Positions 1 through 6,841 of a stretch of DNA of 8,970 nucleotides are shown here, one piece after another. Made by a program: the position numbers and the translations under genes. The DNA is from an uncultured Mycoplasmatota bacterium (GTDB lineage: Bacteria; Bacillota_I; Bacilli_A; RF39; UBA660): positions 1 through 8,970 of the forward strand of contig URIY01000052.1 of the NCBI GenBank assembly GCA_900547995.1, in the 5' to 3' direction. Numbering within the stretch: the first letter of the stretch is position 1; the number at the start of each line of letters is the position of its first letter. The notes under the pieces were generated by a model that was given only the letters and a program-made list of their open reading frames with translations, was not told the origin of the DNA and did not search any database.

Positions 1-52
1 AGAAAATAATAATTATAAAGAAATAATAAATTTTATTAAAAAGATATTTAAT

Positions 53-96
53 TAGTAAACTAATTGACAAATTATTACTAAAATATATCTTTTTTT
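53..96 (+). repeat. 44-bp direct repeat, copy 1 (promoter/operator-like)
   Basis: This stretch is identical, base for base, to 3011-3054, the region in front of rnr 2,958 bp downstream. It contains TTGACA at 64-69 and a broken dyad around it: TAGTAA (53-58) and TAAT (61-64) on the left mirror ATTA (71-74) and TTACTA (75-80) on the right. It ends in a T-run. Flanking DNA on both sides is only loosely similar between the copies, so the exact identity is confined to this block. A dyad overlapping a -35 box suggests a repressor or activator site; that role is inference. Confidence 0.85.
64..91 (+). promoter_or_regulatory. Putative promoter of the 864-aa gene
   Basis: There is a perfect -35 box TTGACA at 64-69. 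The best -10 candidate is TATCTT at 86-91 (16-bp spacer), a weak match, and TATATC at 84-89 is an alternative with a short spacer. The same elements recur in front of rnr. No better promoter is visible before the gene, apart from a weaker TTGTAC (106-111) with AT-rich TAATAAT downstream. Confidence 0.5.
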
Positions 97-139
97 TAAA
101 ATTTATTGTACAATTATATTAAGAATAATAATGCTTAAA

Positions 140-166
140 ATACCAATAATTTGGTATGAATTTTTT
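140..166 (+). promoter_or_regulatory. Leader hairpin before the 864-aa gene
   Basis: ATACCAA (140-146) pairs perfectly with TTGGTAT (151-157) around a 4-nt TAAT loop. A T-run follows at 161-166 and the ribosome binding site starts at 171. The hairpin lies between the putative promoter and the start codon, so it could act as a weak terminator/attenuator or as a DNA operator. The stem has only two G-C pairs, so a regulatory role is a guess. Confidence 0.4.
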
Positions 167-187
167 ATCTGAGGAGACATGAATTGT

Positions 188-2782
188 ATGAATTTATTTC
201 AAAAAATTAAAAAGAATAACTTAATACGTAATATAACTGAAGAAAAATATTTTAGTTCTGATTTTAAAGATGATTTTGATGTATACTATGCACTTGTTAG
301 AAAAAATCCATCTAGTATTAATAAATTACAATATGGTTGTAGGGAAAAAATTTTAGAAATTGAGCCTAGTTTTGTTGATTACTTGAATAATTCTTTTTTA
401 GTTTGTCATCTTAGGGAAAAACCTCAATTAATAGATTTTGTTAGAAATAATAGATCTCAAATTATTACGCATCTAAAAATTGAAAAACTTTTTGAATGTA
501 TTCAATATTTAAGTATTGAAGAACAGGGGTCGATAATACGGGAATTTATTAATAATTCAGAATTTTATAAATATTTTGATAAAACATTAATTATAGATAC
601 ATTATCCAATAATAATGAAAATGTTGATATTAGTAAGTGTAATGAAGAATTACAATTATTGATAGTTAAAGCAAATAATAAATATATTTCAAGTTGCAAC
701 AGTGATGTTTTAAAACAATATTTATCTAGTAATCCTAATTTTACATATCAACTAGATTATGAATTATTATATAATAATATTGGAATAATAAAAGAGTTAA
801 TAAGTAATAATATAATAGATCGTAAAGAACTATTTAGAAATTTATTTTTCAAATATGGAATGAAAGAATTAACACAAGAATTTTTAAATAATAGTGATTT
901 TAATGAATTTAAATTAGAATTAGTGAATACTGTCTGGCCAGGAACTTATCGTGATATTGATAATAGAAAAGAATTATTCAACGTTAATCCAAAGGCTAAC
1001 GCATATTGGATGAATAACGATATTAATATTGTTAAAGAGTATATATATAATAGATTAAAAGAGTTTAATATTAGTACCTCTTTTGCAATAGGTAAAGATG
1101 ATATAAATAACATTTTATTAATTTTATCCAACGATAATATAATGAGAAAGATTGATACTAAAAATATACAACATTTTTTAAACGATCCAAGTTATGAACA
1201 TTTAATTAAAATTGTTGAAAATATATATGGAAGCACATGTGCCAATATTTTAAAAAATAGGCCAAAATTAAATGCTGATTTAATACCAACACTTGATATA
1301 TTTGATAAAAAAGTTGTAGATACTTTCGGGTATCAAAATATTCAAAACTTCTTGACATATGAAAATAAGAGTTTTCTAGTTTTAGAAAGTTTAATAAAAG
1401 ATGATAATCTTCTAAATAAGTATATTCAATTTAGAGATATAACATCAAGTTATTATAATGATAATACTTTCATTGATTTAGAAAAACAATTAATTGCATT
1501 TTATGATATGAAAGAATTTTTGTTGAAAATTGATTTAAATAGTTTAAATGCAGAACAAAAGAATAATTTACTCGAATTTATTAATGATAAATATATTGAT
1601 AATAACAATAATATAACTATGCACTTAGATACATTAGAACAACTTAGTAATTATAACAGAATGCGAAATGAAAAGTATGATAAGCACTTTATAGAGACTA
1701 ATGACATAGCTGAAATAAAAAGTTGTATATATGAGAGGTTTTTTGGGTTACTAAATAACAAAAGTAATCTATACAAACTACAACAAGCAAGTTCATCAAT
1801 TATAGATATTTATAATATTGAGGCATTATTGAAGAGTGAAAAAATCAATGATTATTTTAATGATACAGAAATAAAATGTCTTAAATTACTTTTAATGATT
1901 GATAAGATTGATGATGTAGAAACTTTGAAAGATTTATATAAAGAATTAAAAAAGAATGATTCTATAATAATAAATCCAATAGACTTTAAAGATATAAGGG
2001 AAAAAATACCTCAAATATATGCAAATGATATTATAAAAAATTTATTTAATCCAGACGACGTTAAAAGTACTACTAATGGTGTAATTGTTAATGAGCCAAT
2101 AGATTATAAAGGAAAGAAGATAAAAGTTGTTACATTAAATGGTGAAAAATTTAATTTACTTGTTCATTGTAAAATAGGTGGCGGATTCTCAGGAAAATTT
2201 AATGAATTGGCAAATGGAGATATATATGATTCTTTTATATATGGTGAGAAGGGAACAAATACAATATCCTGCAGTACAATTTCAGATATAAATTGTTTTT
2301 CATTTTTTAAGAACGATAATATATTTTTAGGATTTAATAATATTGATTCTGATGACATTTTAGCAATTGGACCTAATGATATTGGTACATCATCAAATAT
2401 ACGTTCATTAAATCCACAGAATAGTGCAAAATTTTCTTTTTTAAAAGATTTAAATATGAAAAATGCAAATGGTTATACGCAAAGTGAAAATGGTAATTTT
2501 ACAGGTGTACATAATGAAGTTCTATTAAGTAGACGTCATCATGATACAAGAAAAATAAAAGAGGATGATAAGACAGGTGGAAGAATAATGCCATCATGTG
2601 TTGTAGCAATCGATAAAATTCAACCATTGACTGCTGAGATTGCTGCACAGTTTGATGTACCGATTGTCATAATTAATACAAAAGCTTATGGCTTTAATAA
2701 TAATTATGACATAGAGGAAGTAAACTATACAATTGAAGAATTAACTAATGAAACAAATGAATTATTAGGAAGAAAGAGATAA
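188..2782 (+). CDS. Large protein of unknown function; helical repeats plus C-terminal enzyme-like domain
   Basis: I do not recognise this as a named family. It has 864 aa counted from ATG 188, which lies 11 nt after GAGGAG (171-176). An in-frame ATG at 179 sits only 2 nt from that ribosome binding site and is less likely. No signal peptide or membrane segment is visible. The first ~620 residues look like a helical solenoid, rich in Asn, Lys, Ile and Leu, with recurring short units of the type KNP..I..L and EKP.LIDFV. The last ~220 residues differ, with more Gly, Ser and beta-type segments. They contain LLVH (His ~660), a Ser/Thr patch SCSTIS (694-699), DILAIGPNDIG, then HNEVLLSRRHHD (Glu ~777) and a final PIVIINTKAY strand. 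That order loosely recalls the R/H - STS - ExE layout of ADP-ribosyltransferases; this is inference. A 52-aa ORF follows 1 nt later, probably co-transcribed. The gene lies between two identical 44-bp repeats. Confidence 0.85.
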   Translation: MNLFQKIKKNNLIRNITEEKYFSSDFKDDFDVYYALVRKNPSSINKLQYGCREKILEIEPSFVDYLNNSFLVCHLREKPQLIDFVRNNRSQIITHLKIEKLFECIQYLSIEEQGSIIREFINNSEFYKYFDKTLIIDTLSNNNENVDISKCNEELQLLIVKANNKYISSCNSDVLKQYLSSNPNFTYQLDYELLYNNIGIIKELISNNIIDRKELFRNLFFKYGMKELTQEFLNNSDFNEFKLELVNTVWPGTYRDIDNRKELFNVNPKANAYWMNNDINIVKEYIYNRLKEFNISTSFAIGKDDINNILLILSNDNIMRKIDTKNIQHFLNDPSYEHLIKIVENIYGSTCANILKNRPKLNADLIPTLDIFDKKVVDTFGYQNIQNFLTYENKSFLVLESLIKDDNLLNKYIQFRDITSSYYNDNTFIDLEKQLIAFYDMKEFLLKIDLNSLNAEQKNNLLEFINDKYIDNNNNITMHLDTLEQLSNYNRMRNEKYDKHFIETNDIAEIKSCIYERFFGLLNNKSNLYKLQQASSSIIDIYNIEALLKSEKINDYFNDTEIKCLKLLLMIDKIDDVETLKDLYKELKKNDSIIINPIDFKDIREKIPQIYANDIIKNLFNPDDVKSTTNGVIVNEPIDYKGKKIKVVTLNGEKFNLLVHCKIGGGFSGKFNELANGDIYDSFIYGEKGTNTISCSTISDINCFSFFKNDNIFLGFNNIDSDDILAIGPNDIGTSSNIRSLNPQNSAKFSFLKDLNMKNANGYTQSENGNFTGVHNEVLLSRRHHDTRKIKEDDKTGGRIMPSCVVAIDKIQPLTAEIAAQFDVPIVIINTKAYGFNNNYDIEEVNYTIEELTNETNELLGRKR

Positions 2783-2783
2783 A

Positions 2784-2942
2784 ATGAATAATAATGAATT
2801 AAAAGAAAAGTTAAATAATATGTTGCAAATTTTACATGGCGTTTTAAATAAACATAATGATAAAGAAAATAATAAAGAATTGATAGAACAAATAGATTTA
2901 TTGAACAATAATGATAATAAAAATATGCAAGTAAATAAATAA
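2784..2942 (+). CDS. Small Asn/Lys-rich hypothetical protein (52 aa)
   Basis: This small ORF has ATG 1 nt after the stop of the 864-aa gene and an AGGAAG ribosome binding site at about 2768-2773, inside that gene's end. This is typical of translationally coupled neighbours. The product is highly polar, starting MNNNELKEKLNNMLQ and ending MQVNK. A likely amphipathic helix covers about residues 5-23 (leucines at 6, 10, 14, 17 and 21), and a second short helix lies around 31-40. It has no membrane segment and no Cys. It could be a small partner of the larger protein, such as a chaperone or antidote, but the sequence gives no family evidence. It could also be a chance ORF in AT-rich DNA, although the spacing and ribosome binding site argue against that. 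Confidence 0.55.
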   Translation: MNNNELKEKLNNMLQILHGVLNKHNDKENNKELIEQIDLLNNNDNKNMQVNK

Positions 2943-2956
2943 AATTATAAAATTTT

Positions 2957-2990
2957 GTAGATTATTGAGATAATTAGTAATCTACTTTTT
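2957..2990 (+). terminator. Rho-independent terminator after the cassette
   Basis: GTAGATTA (2957-2964) pairs perfectly with TAATCTAC (2978-2985) around a 13-nt loop and is followed by TTTTT. A smaller AAAATT/AATTTT hairpin lies just before it at 2941-2956. This closes the transcript of the 864-aa and 52-aa genes and separates it from rnr. Confidence 0.75.
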
Positions 2991-3010
2991 AATATTTAAT
3001 AATAGTAATA

Positions 3011-3054
3011 TAGTAAACTAATTGACAAATTATTACTAAAATATATCTTTTTTT
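3011..3054 (+). repeat. 44-bp direct repeat, copy 2 (upstream of rnr)
   Basis: This is an exact copy of 53-96, including the TTGACA box (3022-3027), the surrounding broken dyad and the trailing T-run (seven T here, eight in copy 1). Both copies are followed within ~80 bp by an AATAATAAT-type stretch and then a gene start. Direct orientation means that recombination between copies would delete 2,958 bp and leave one copy in front of rnr. Confidence 0.85.
3022..3049 (+). promoter_or_regulatory. Putative rnr promoter
   Basis: TTGACA at 3022-3027 is followed after 16 bp by TATCTT at 3044-3049. This is the same pair as in front of the 864-aa gene. A better -10 match, TATAAT at 3067-3072, is only 7 bp from the ribosome binding site and 39 bp from TTGACA, so it is an unlikely partner. 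Confidence 0.5.
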
Positions 3055-3089
3055 ATTTATTTATTTTATAATAATAATAGAGGTGGACT

Positions 3090-5201
3090 ATGGAAAATAC
3101 TATTTTAGAAATATTAAAAAAAGAAAACAAGGCCTATAGTGTTCATGAATTAGAAGATATAATGCAAATACATGATGTAGATGGATTAAAGGAATTACTT
3201 AAAACACTTAATAAAATGGAAGATGAACTTGTAGTATATCGTAGTAATAAAGATAAATATATGCTATTTAATAATAGTCATTTAAAAATAGGACGTTTAA
3301 TTGGACATCGAAAAGGTTTTGGTTTTGTTGATATTGAAGGTGATGAAGATGTATATGTATCATCATCTAATATGAATGGAGCAATTCATTTAGATAGGGT
3401 TATTGTTGAAATAACATCTAAGAAAGGTATGCAACTTGAAGGTAGAATTGTTAGAGTAATAGACCGAAATTTAAAACAAGTTGTTGGTGAATTATGTGCG
3501 AAAGATAATGCATATTATTTGAAAAGTGATGAAAATAAATTAAATGTTCAAATAATAATTGAAAAAAATAAAACGTTAGGTGCTGTAGAAGGACATAAAG
3601 TGCTTGTTAAAATAACGGGCAGAATAAAAGATAATAAATACCATGGTGAAGTTGTTAAAATACTAGGTCATAAAAATGATCCAGGTGTTGATATTTTATC
3701 TATAGTTGCTAAATACGGAATACATGATACCTTTAGTGATGAAGTAATGAAAGAAGTAGATGAGCTTCCAAATGAAGTATTACCAGAAGAATATGATGGT
3801 AGAAGAGATTTAAGAGATGTAGAAATATTTACTATAGATGGTGATGATACAAAAGATATAGATGATGCTATTTCAATTAAAAAATTAGATAATGGTAATT
3901 ATTCATTAGGTGTACATATTGCTGATGTTAGTTATTATGTTAAAGAAAATACTAAATTAGATGATGAGGCTTATGAAAGAGGAACTAGTGTTTATTTAGC
4001 TGATAGAGTAATACCAATGCTTCCACACAAATTATCTAATGGGATTTGTTCTTTAAATCCAGGAGTTGATAGACTTGCTATGTCATGTGTTATGGAAATA
4101 GATCATAAAGGTGATGTTGTAAGTTATGATATTTTTGAAAGTGTTATTAAGTCTAGAAAGCAAATGACTTATAAAAATGTTAACAAATATCTAGAAGAAG
4201 GAATTGTTCCAGAAGGTTACGAACCATTTACTAATTCTTTAAGTTTAATGGAAGAACTTGCTAAAATACTTAGAGCCAATAAAGAAAGAAGAGGTTACAT
4301 CGATTTTGATATTGATGAGGCTAAAATTATTGTAAACGATAAGGGAGAGGCTATTGATGTCAAACTTCGTGAAAGAGGAACTGGTGAAAAGTTAATCGAA
4401 GACTTTATGATTGCTGCCAATGAAACAGTTGCAAGTTGTATATATTTTATGGAATTACCATTTGTATATCGTGTTCATGGCGAACCAAGTGAAGAAAAAA
4501 TAGATAATTTCCTTAAATTTATTAGTGTACTAGGATATCATGTAAATGGAAAAACAAAGGATTTGCATCCAAAGACAATGCAAAATATACTAGAACAACT
4601 AAAAGATAAAAAAGAGTATCATATTCTAGCATCAGTTTTATTAAGAAGTATGCAAAAAGCTGTTTATGATAAAACAAATATTGGACATTATGGACTAGCA
4701 AGTAAATGTTATACACATTTTACATCTCCTATAAGAAGATACCCAGATACAACTGTTCATAGATTACTTCGTAAATATTTATTTAAACATCAAATAGATA
4801 ATGATACAATTAATTATTGGGAAAATAAGTTAGTTGTACTTACAGAACATGTATCTCAAAAAGAAAGAGATTCTATAGACTGTGAAAGAGAAGTAGACGA
4901 TATGAAAATGGCTGAATATATGATGAAACATATTGGAGAAGAATTTGATGGTATAATAAGTAGTGTTACAAGTTTTGGTATGTTTATTGAACTTCCTAAT
5001 TTAATAGAAGGTTTGGTAAAACTTGAAGATATGAAAGATGATACTTATGTATATGACGAAACCAGATTTTGTTTAAAAGGAACTAGTAAAAAGAAAATAT
5101 ATCGTCTTGGTGATAATGTAAGAGTTATTGTTAAAAATGCTAGTAAAGAGGCTAAAACAATTGATTTTGAATTAGCACCTACAAATATCGAAAATTCATA
5201 A
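3090..5201 (+). CDS. rnr: Ribonuclease R (3'-5' exoribonuclease)
   Basis: RNase R degrades structured RNA from the 3' end, releasing nucleotide monophosphates. It acts in mRNA and rRNA turnover, often together with tmRNA/SmpB. The length (703 aa) is normal for Firmicute RNase R. The order is: N-terminal winged-helix-like segment (1-60), cold-shock domain with GRLIGHRKGFGFVDI (68-130), a second OB fold (to ~205), the catalytic RNB domain (~235-570) and a C-terminal S1 domain (617-697). The metal-binding RNB aspartates are present at D250, D256, D258 and D259 (DGDDTKDIDDA), with the spacing known from E. coli RNase R. The late RNB motif HFTSPIRRYPD is also intact. The start is fixed by AGAGGTGG at 3079-3086. 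The usual Firmicute neighbours secG and smpB are not here. It stands as its own transcription unit, with a shared-sequence promoter and its own terminator. Confidence 0.97.
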   Translation: MENTILEILKKENKAYSVHELEDIMQIHDVDGLKELLKTLNKMEDELVVYRSNKDKYMLFNNSHLKIGRLIGHRKGFGFVDIEGDEDVYVSSSNMNGAIHLDRVIVEITSKKGMQLEGRIVRVIDRNLKQVVGELCAKDNAYYLKSDENKLNVQIIIEKNKTLGAVEGHKVLVKITGRIKDNKYHGEVVKILGHKNDPGVDILSIVAKYGIHDTFSDEVMKEVDELPNEVLPEEYDGRRDLRDVEIFTIDGDDTKDIDDAISIKKLDNGNYSLGVHIADVSYYVKENTKLDDEAYERGTSVYLADRVIPMLPHKLSNGICSLNPGVDRLAMSCVMEIDHKGDVVSYDIFESVIKSRKQMTYKNVNKYLEEGIVPEGYEPFTNSLSLMEELAKILRANKERRGYIDFDIDEAKIIVNDKGEAIDVKLRERGTGEKLIEDFMIAANETVASCIYFMELPFVYRVHGEPSEEKIDNFLKFISVLGYHVNGKTKDLHPKTMQNILEQLKDKKEYHILASVLLRSMQKAVYDKTNIGHYGLASKCYTHFTSPIRRYPDTTVHRLLRKYLFKHQIDNDTINYWENKLVVLTEHVSQKERDSIDCEREVDDMKMAEYMMKHIGEEFDGIISSVTSFGMFIELPNLIEGLVKLEDMKDDTYVYDETRFCLKGTSKKKIYRLGDNVRVIVKNASKEAKTIDFELAPTNIENS

Positions 5202-5219
5202 AATTTTATGAATTTTTTT
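5191..5219 (+). terminator. rnr terminator overlapping the stop codon
   Basis: This is a perfect 26-bp palindrome (13 + 13) centred between 5203 and 5204, followed by further T residues to 5219. The rnr stop codon TAA (5199-5201) lies inside the left arm. Both sides are A/T flanked, so it could also work from the opposite strand. Confidence 0.7.
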
Positions 5220-5272
5220 ATATTTATATAATATATTGTCATTATTAATTTAAATGAAATATGCTATTTTTC

Positions 5273-5302
5273 TTTAAATTTTAAAGGTAGTTATGTTATA
5301 AT
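5273..5302 (+). promoter_or_regulatory. Extended -10 promoter of the 195-aa gene
   Basis: TGTTATAAT at 5294-5302 is a perfect extended -10 (TG-N-TATAAT). The -35 region is weak (TTTAAA 5273-5278, 18-bp spacer), which is common when an extended -10 is present. The ribosome binding site follows 15 nt later. Confidence 0.7.
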
Positions 5303-5327
5303 ATTGTTGATTTTTATGGAGGTTTAT

Positions 5328-5915
5328 ATGACATTACAAGAAAAAATTAAATTCATTGAACAGGAAAAGAGAAAAAAGTATTTGTATATTTCACCTGAAA
5401 TTACTCAAAGTGGTGCAAGATTAATTGGTAGTGATGAATCATTAGAATTATATGAAAAAATGGATGAAAATACTTTAAAATTTGCTGAAAAAGAAATTAC
5501 TAATTTAATTATAAAAGCTAATCGTAATAATGGTGAGGCAAAAGACTATTTAAAATTTGATTTATTATTTTGTGGAGGTTTTGATGATTTGCCAAACGAT
5601 ATGGATAATAATATTAGTATTATAATGAATAATAAAGAGAAAATAGTTGCAGTATACAGATATGTAAAAAGTACTGAACAAAGAGAATTCTTTCTCACTT
5701 TCGCTCAATCACAAACAATTTATAACTATGGTTATCTTTATTTAAGTTTAGCAAAATTGTTGGAATTGTTTGAAAAGAATAATGTTAATTATAAAATAGA
5801 TACTACTGAAGAGGATTTTAATTCTTCCATGGATATATCTACTAATTTTGTAATTAGTTATAGTCCTGATAAAAAAATGGAAGATGATTATCAGGTAAAA
5901 AAATTAATAAAATAG
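5328..5915 (+). CDS. Hypothetical protein, unrecognised (195 aa)
   Basis: I do not recognise the family. ATG 5328 is chosen because a full GGAGG (5318-5322) lies 5 nt before it. In-frame upstream starts at 5304 (TTG) and 5316 (ATG) precede or overlap that site. The product is soluble in appearance, acidic to neutral, with no signal peptide or membrane span. Residues ~1-60 look helical and charged (TLQEKIKFIEQEKRKKYLYI). The middle has beta-like hydrophobic stretches (YLKFDLLFCGGFDDL, NISIIMNNKEKIVAVYRY), a helix LYLSLAKLLELFEKNNVNY follows, and the C-terminus is polar. The only Cys is in FCGGF. It is a single-gene transcription unit with its own promoter and terminator, lying where Bacillus carries ksgA ahead of yabG. 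It shows no resemblance to that methyltransferase. Confidence 0.85.
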   Translation: MTLQEKIKFIEQEKRKKYLYISPEITQSGARLIGSDESLELYEKMDENTLKFAEKEITNLIIKANRNNGEAKDYLKFDLLFCGGFDDLPNDMDNNISIIMNNKEKIVAVYRYVKSTEQREFFLTFAQSQTIYNYGYLYLSLAKLLELFEKNNVNYKIDTTEEDFNSSMDISTNFVISYSPDKKMEDDYQVKKLIK

Positions 5916-5978
5916 TTATATTTTTGTTAAACTATTACATTATGTTTAAATAATAATATAAGAATATAATAATATAAT

Positions 5979-6004
5979 AAATGCATGCAGTTATGCATTT
6001 TTTT
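5979..6004 (+). terminator. Terminator after the 195-aa gene
   Basis: AAATGCAT (5979-5986) pairs with ATGCATTT (5993-6000) around a 6-nt loop, and the T-run spans 5998-6004. It separates this gene from yabG and leaves only ~45 bp for a yabG promoter. Confidence 0.8.
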
Positions 6005-6019
6005 GTTATATAAAAAATT

Positions 6020-6049
6020 TACCATCATAAAATTATTTAGGTGATGGTA
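6020..6049 (+). promoter_or_regulatory. Hairpin covering the yabG translation start
   Basis: TACCATCA (6020-6027) is the exact reverse complement of TGATGGTA (6042-6049). The right arm covers the space between the AGG of the ribosome binding site (6039-6041) and the first base of the start codon. If transcribed, the RNA could fold and mask initiation. As DNA, the dyad could be an operator. CATAAAAT (6026-6033) also resembles a sporulation sigma-E/K -10 element, with TTATATA 13 bp upstream. That would put the transcript start almost at the ribosome binding site, so I do not call a promoter there. Confidence 0.5.
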
Positions 6050-6831
6050 TGGAATTTAATGAAGGCGATTTAGTTACAAGAAAATCTCATAATCATGATA
6101 CTATTTTTACGATTACAAGTATAGATGCTGATACTGCCTTATTAAAAGGAATTAATATTAGGCTTGTGGCAGATAGCCCACTTGATGATCTAGAATTATA
6201 TAATGATGATGATAGTGAAAATGAAAAAGAATTTTTAGATAGAATTAAACCAAAACAAGTTTTAGATCGAAATGATTATTTTTATTTACCTGGTAAAATA
6301 TTACATATTGATGCTGATGAAGATTATTTAAAAAGATGTTTAGATTATTATGAAAATATGAATATATGGGCTATAGGTATATGTGAACAAGAAAATATGG
6401 TATCTTCAAGAATTAAAGATTTGCTTGAAGAATATAATCCTAATATTGTTGTTATTACTGGTCATGATGCTTACTACAAAAAAAATGGAAATATAAAAGA
6501 TATACATGCCTATAAAAATAGTGATAATTTTGTTAAATCTATAAAAGAAGCAAGAAAATTTGAAAAAAGTCATGAAAAATTAATTATTATTGCAGGAGCA
6601 TGTCAATCAGATTATGAAGAATTAATAAGAGCAGGTGCTAATTTTGCATCAAGTCCTAAGAGAATCAATATTCATGCATTAGATCCTGCTATTGTAGCAT
6701 CGCAAATAAGCTTATCAGATATAACAAAAGATATAGATTTAAAAGGAATATTGGATCATACAAAGTATGGAAAAGATGGAATGGGTGGTATAAAAACAAA
6801 GGGTACAATGTATATTGGATATCCTAGATAA
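6049..6831 (+). CDS. yabG: Sporulation-specific protease YabG
   Basis: YabG processes spore coat and spore-associated proteins late in sporulation; in Clostridioides difficile it cleaves germination proteins. This copy has 260 aa, slightly shorter than the ~290 aa of Bacillus. Its N-terminus MEFNEGDLVTRKSHNHDTIF and the RLVADSPLDDL segment match the start of the family. The core has VVITGHDAYYKKNG with His139 and IIAGACQSDYEELIRAGANFASSP with Cys185. Their 46-residue separation equals that of the His/Cys pair I recall as required in C. difficile YabG, so a cysteine-type active site looks intact. The C-terminus GGIKTKGTMYIGYP is typical. veg follows 10 nt downstream. An 8-bp inverted repeat overlaps the start codon. 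Its presence suggests the organism forms spores or descends from one that did. Confidence 0.95.
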   Translation: MEFNEGDLVTRKSHNHDTIFTITSIDADTALLKGINIRLVADSPLDDLELYNDDDSENEKEFLDRIKPKQVLDRNDYFYLPGKILHIDADEDYLKRCLDYYENMNIWAIGICEQENMVSSRIKDLLEEYNPNIVVITGHDAYYKKNGNIKDIHAYKNSDNFVKSIKEARKFEKSHEKLIIIAGACQSDYEELIRAGANFASSPKRINIHALDPAIVASQISLSDITKDIDLKGILDHTKYGKDGMGGIKTKGTMYIGYPR

Positions 6832-6841
6832 GGGGGATTAA

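Noticed and set aside
1..52. Possible gene end or RNA at the left edge
   Set aside because: It is only AT-rich DNA with no open frame, hairpin or tRNA-like pattern that I can support.
179..187. ATG 179 as the start of the large gene
   Set aside because: It sits 2 nt from the end of GAGGAG, too close for initiation; ATG 188 is better placed.
946..1131. Minus-strand ORF of 61 aa inside the 864-aa gene
   Set aside because: It is fully antisense to a long supported gene, has no ribosome binding site and has an AT-driven hydrophobic composition; it is a chance frame.
2164..2358. Minus-strand ORF of 64 aa
   Set aside because: It is antisense to the conserved-looking C-terminal domain of the large gene; no promoter or family resemblance was seen.
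3067..3072. TATAAT just before rnr as its -10 box
   Set aside because: It would start the transcript at the ribosome binding site and lies 39 bp from TTGACA; it is more likely AT-rich coincidence.
4522..4716. Minus-strand ORF of 64 aa
   Set aside because: It lies opposite the RNB domain of RNase R, which fully explains this DNA.
5045..5242. Minus-strand ORF of 65 aa overlapping the rnr end
   Set aside because: It is antisense to the S1 domain and runs through the terminator palindrome; it has no credible ribosome binding site.
5304..5327. Upstream extension of the 195-aa gene from TTG 5304 or ATG 5316
   Set aside because: TTG 5304 lies upstream of the GGAGG site, just after the -10 box, and ATG 5316 overlaps the GGAGG; ATG 5328 has ideal spacing.
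5924..5951. TTGTTA-N16-TTAAAT promoter-like pair after the 195-aa gene
   Set aside because: Any transcript would meet the terminator at 5979-6004 before reaching yabG; the match is weak and expected in AT-rich DNA.
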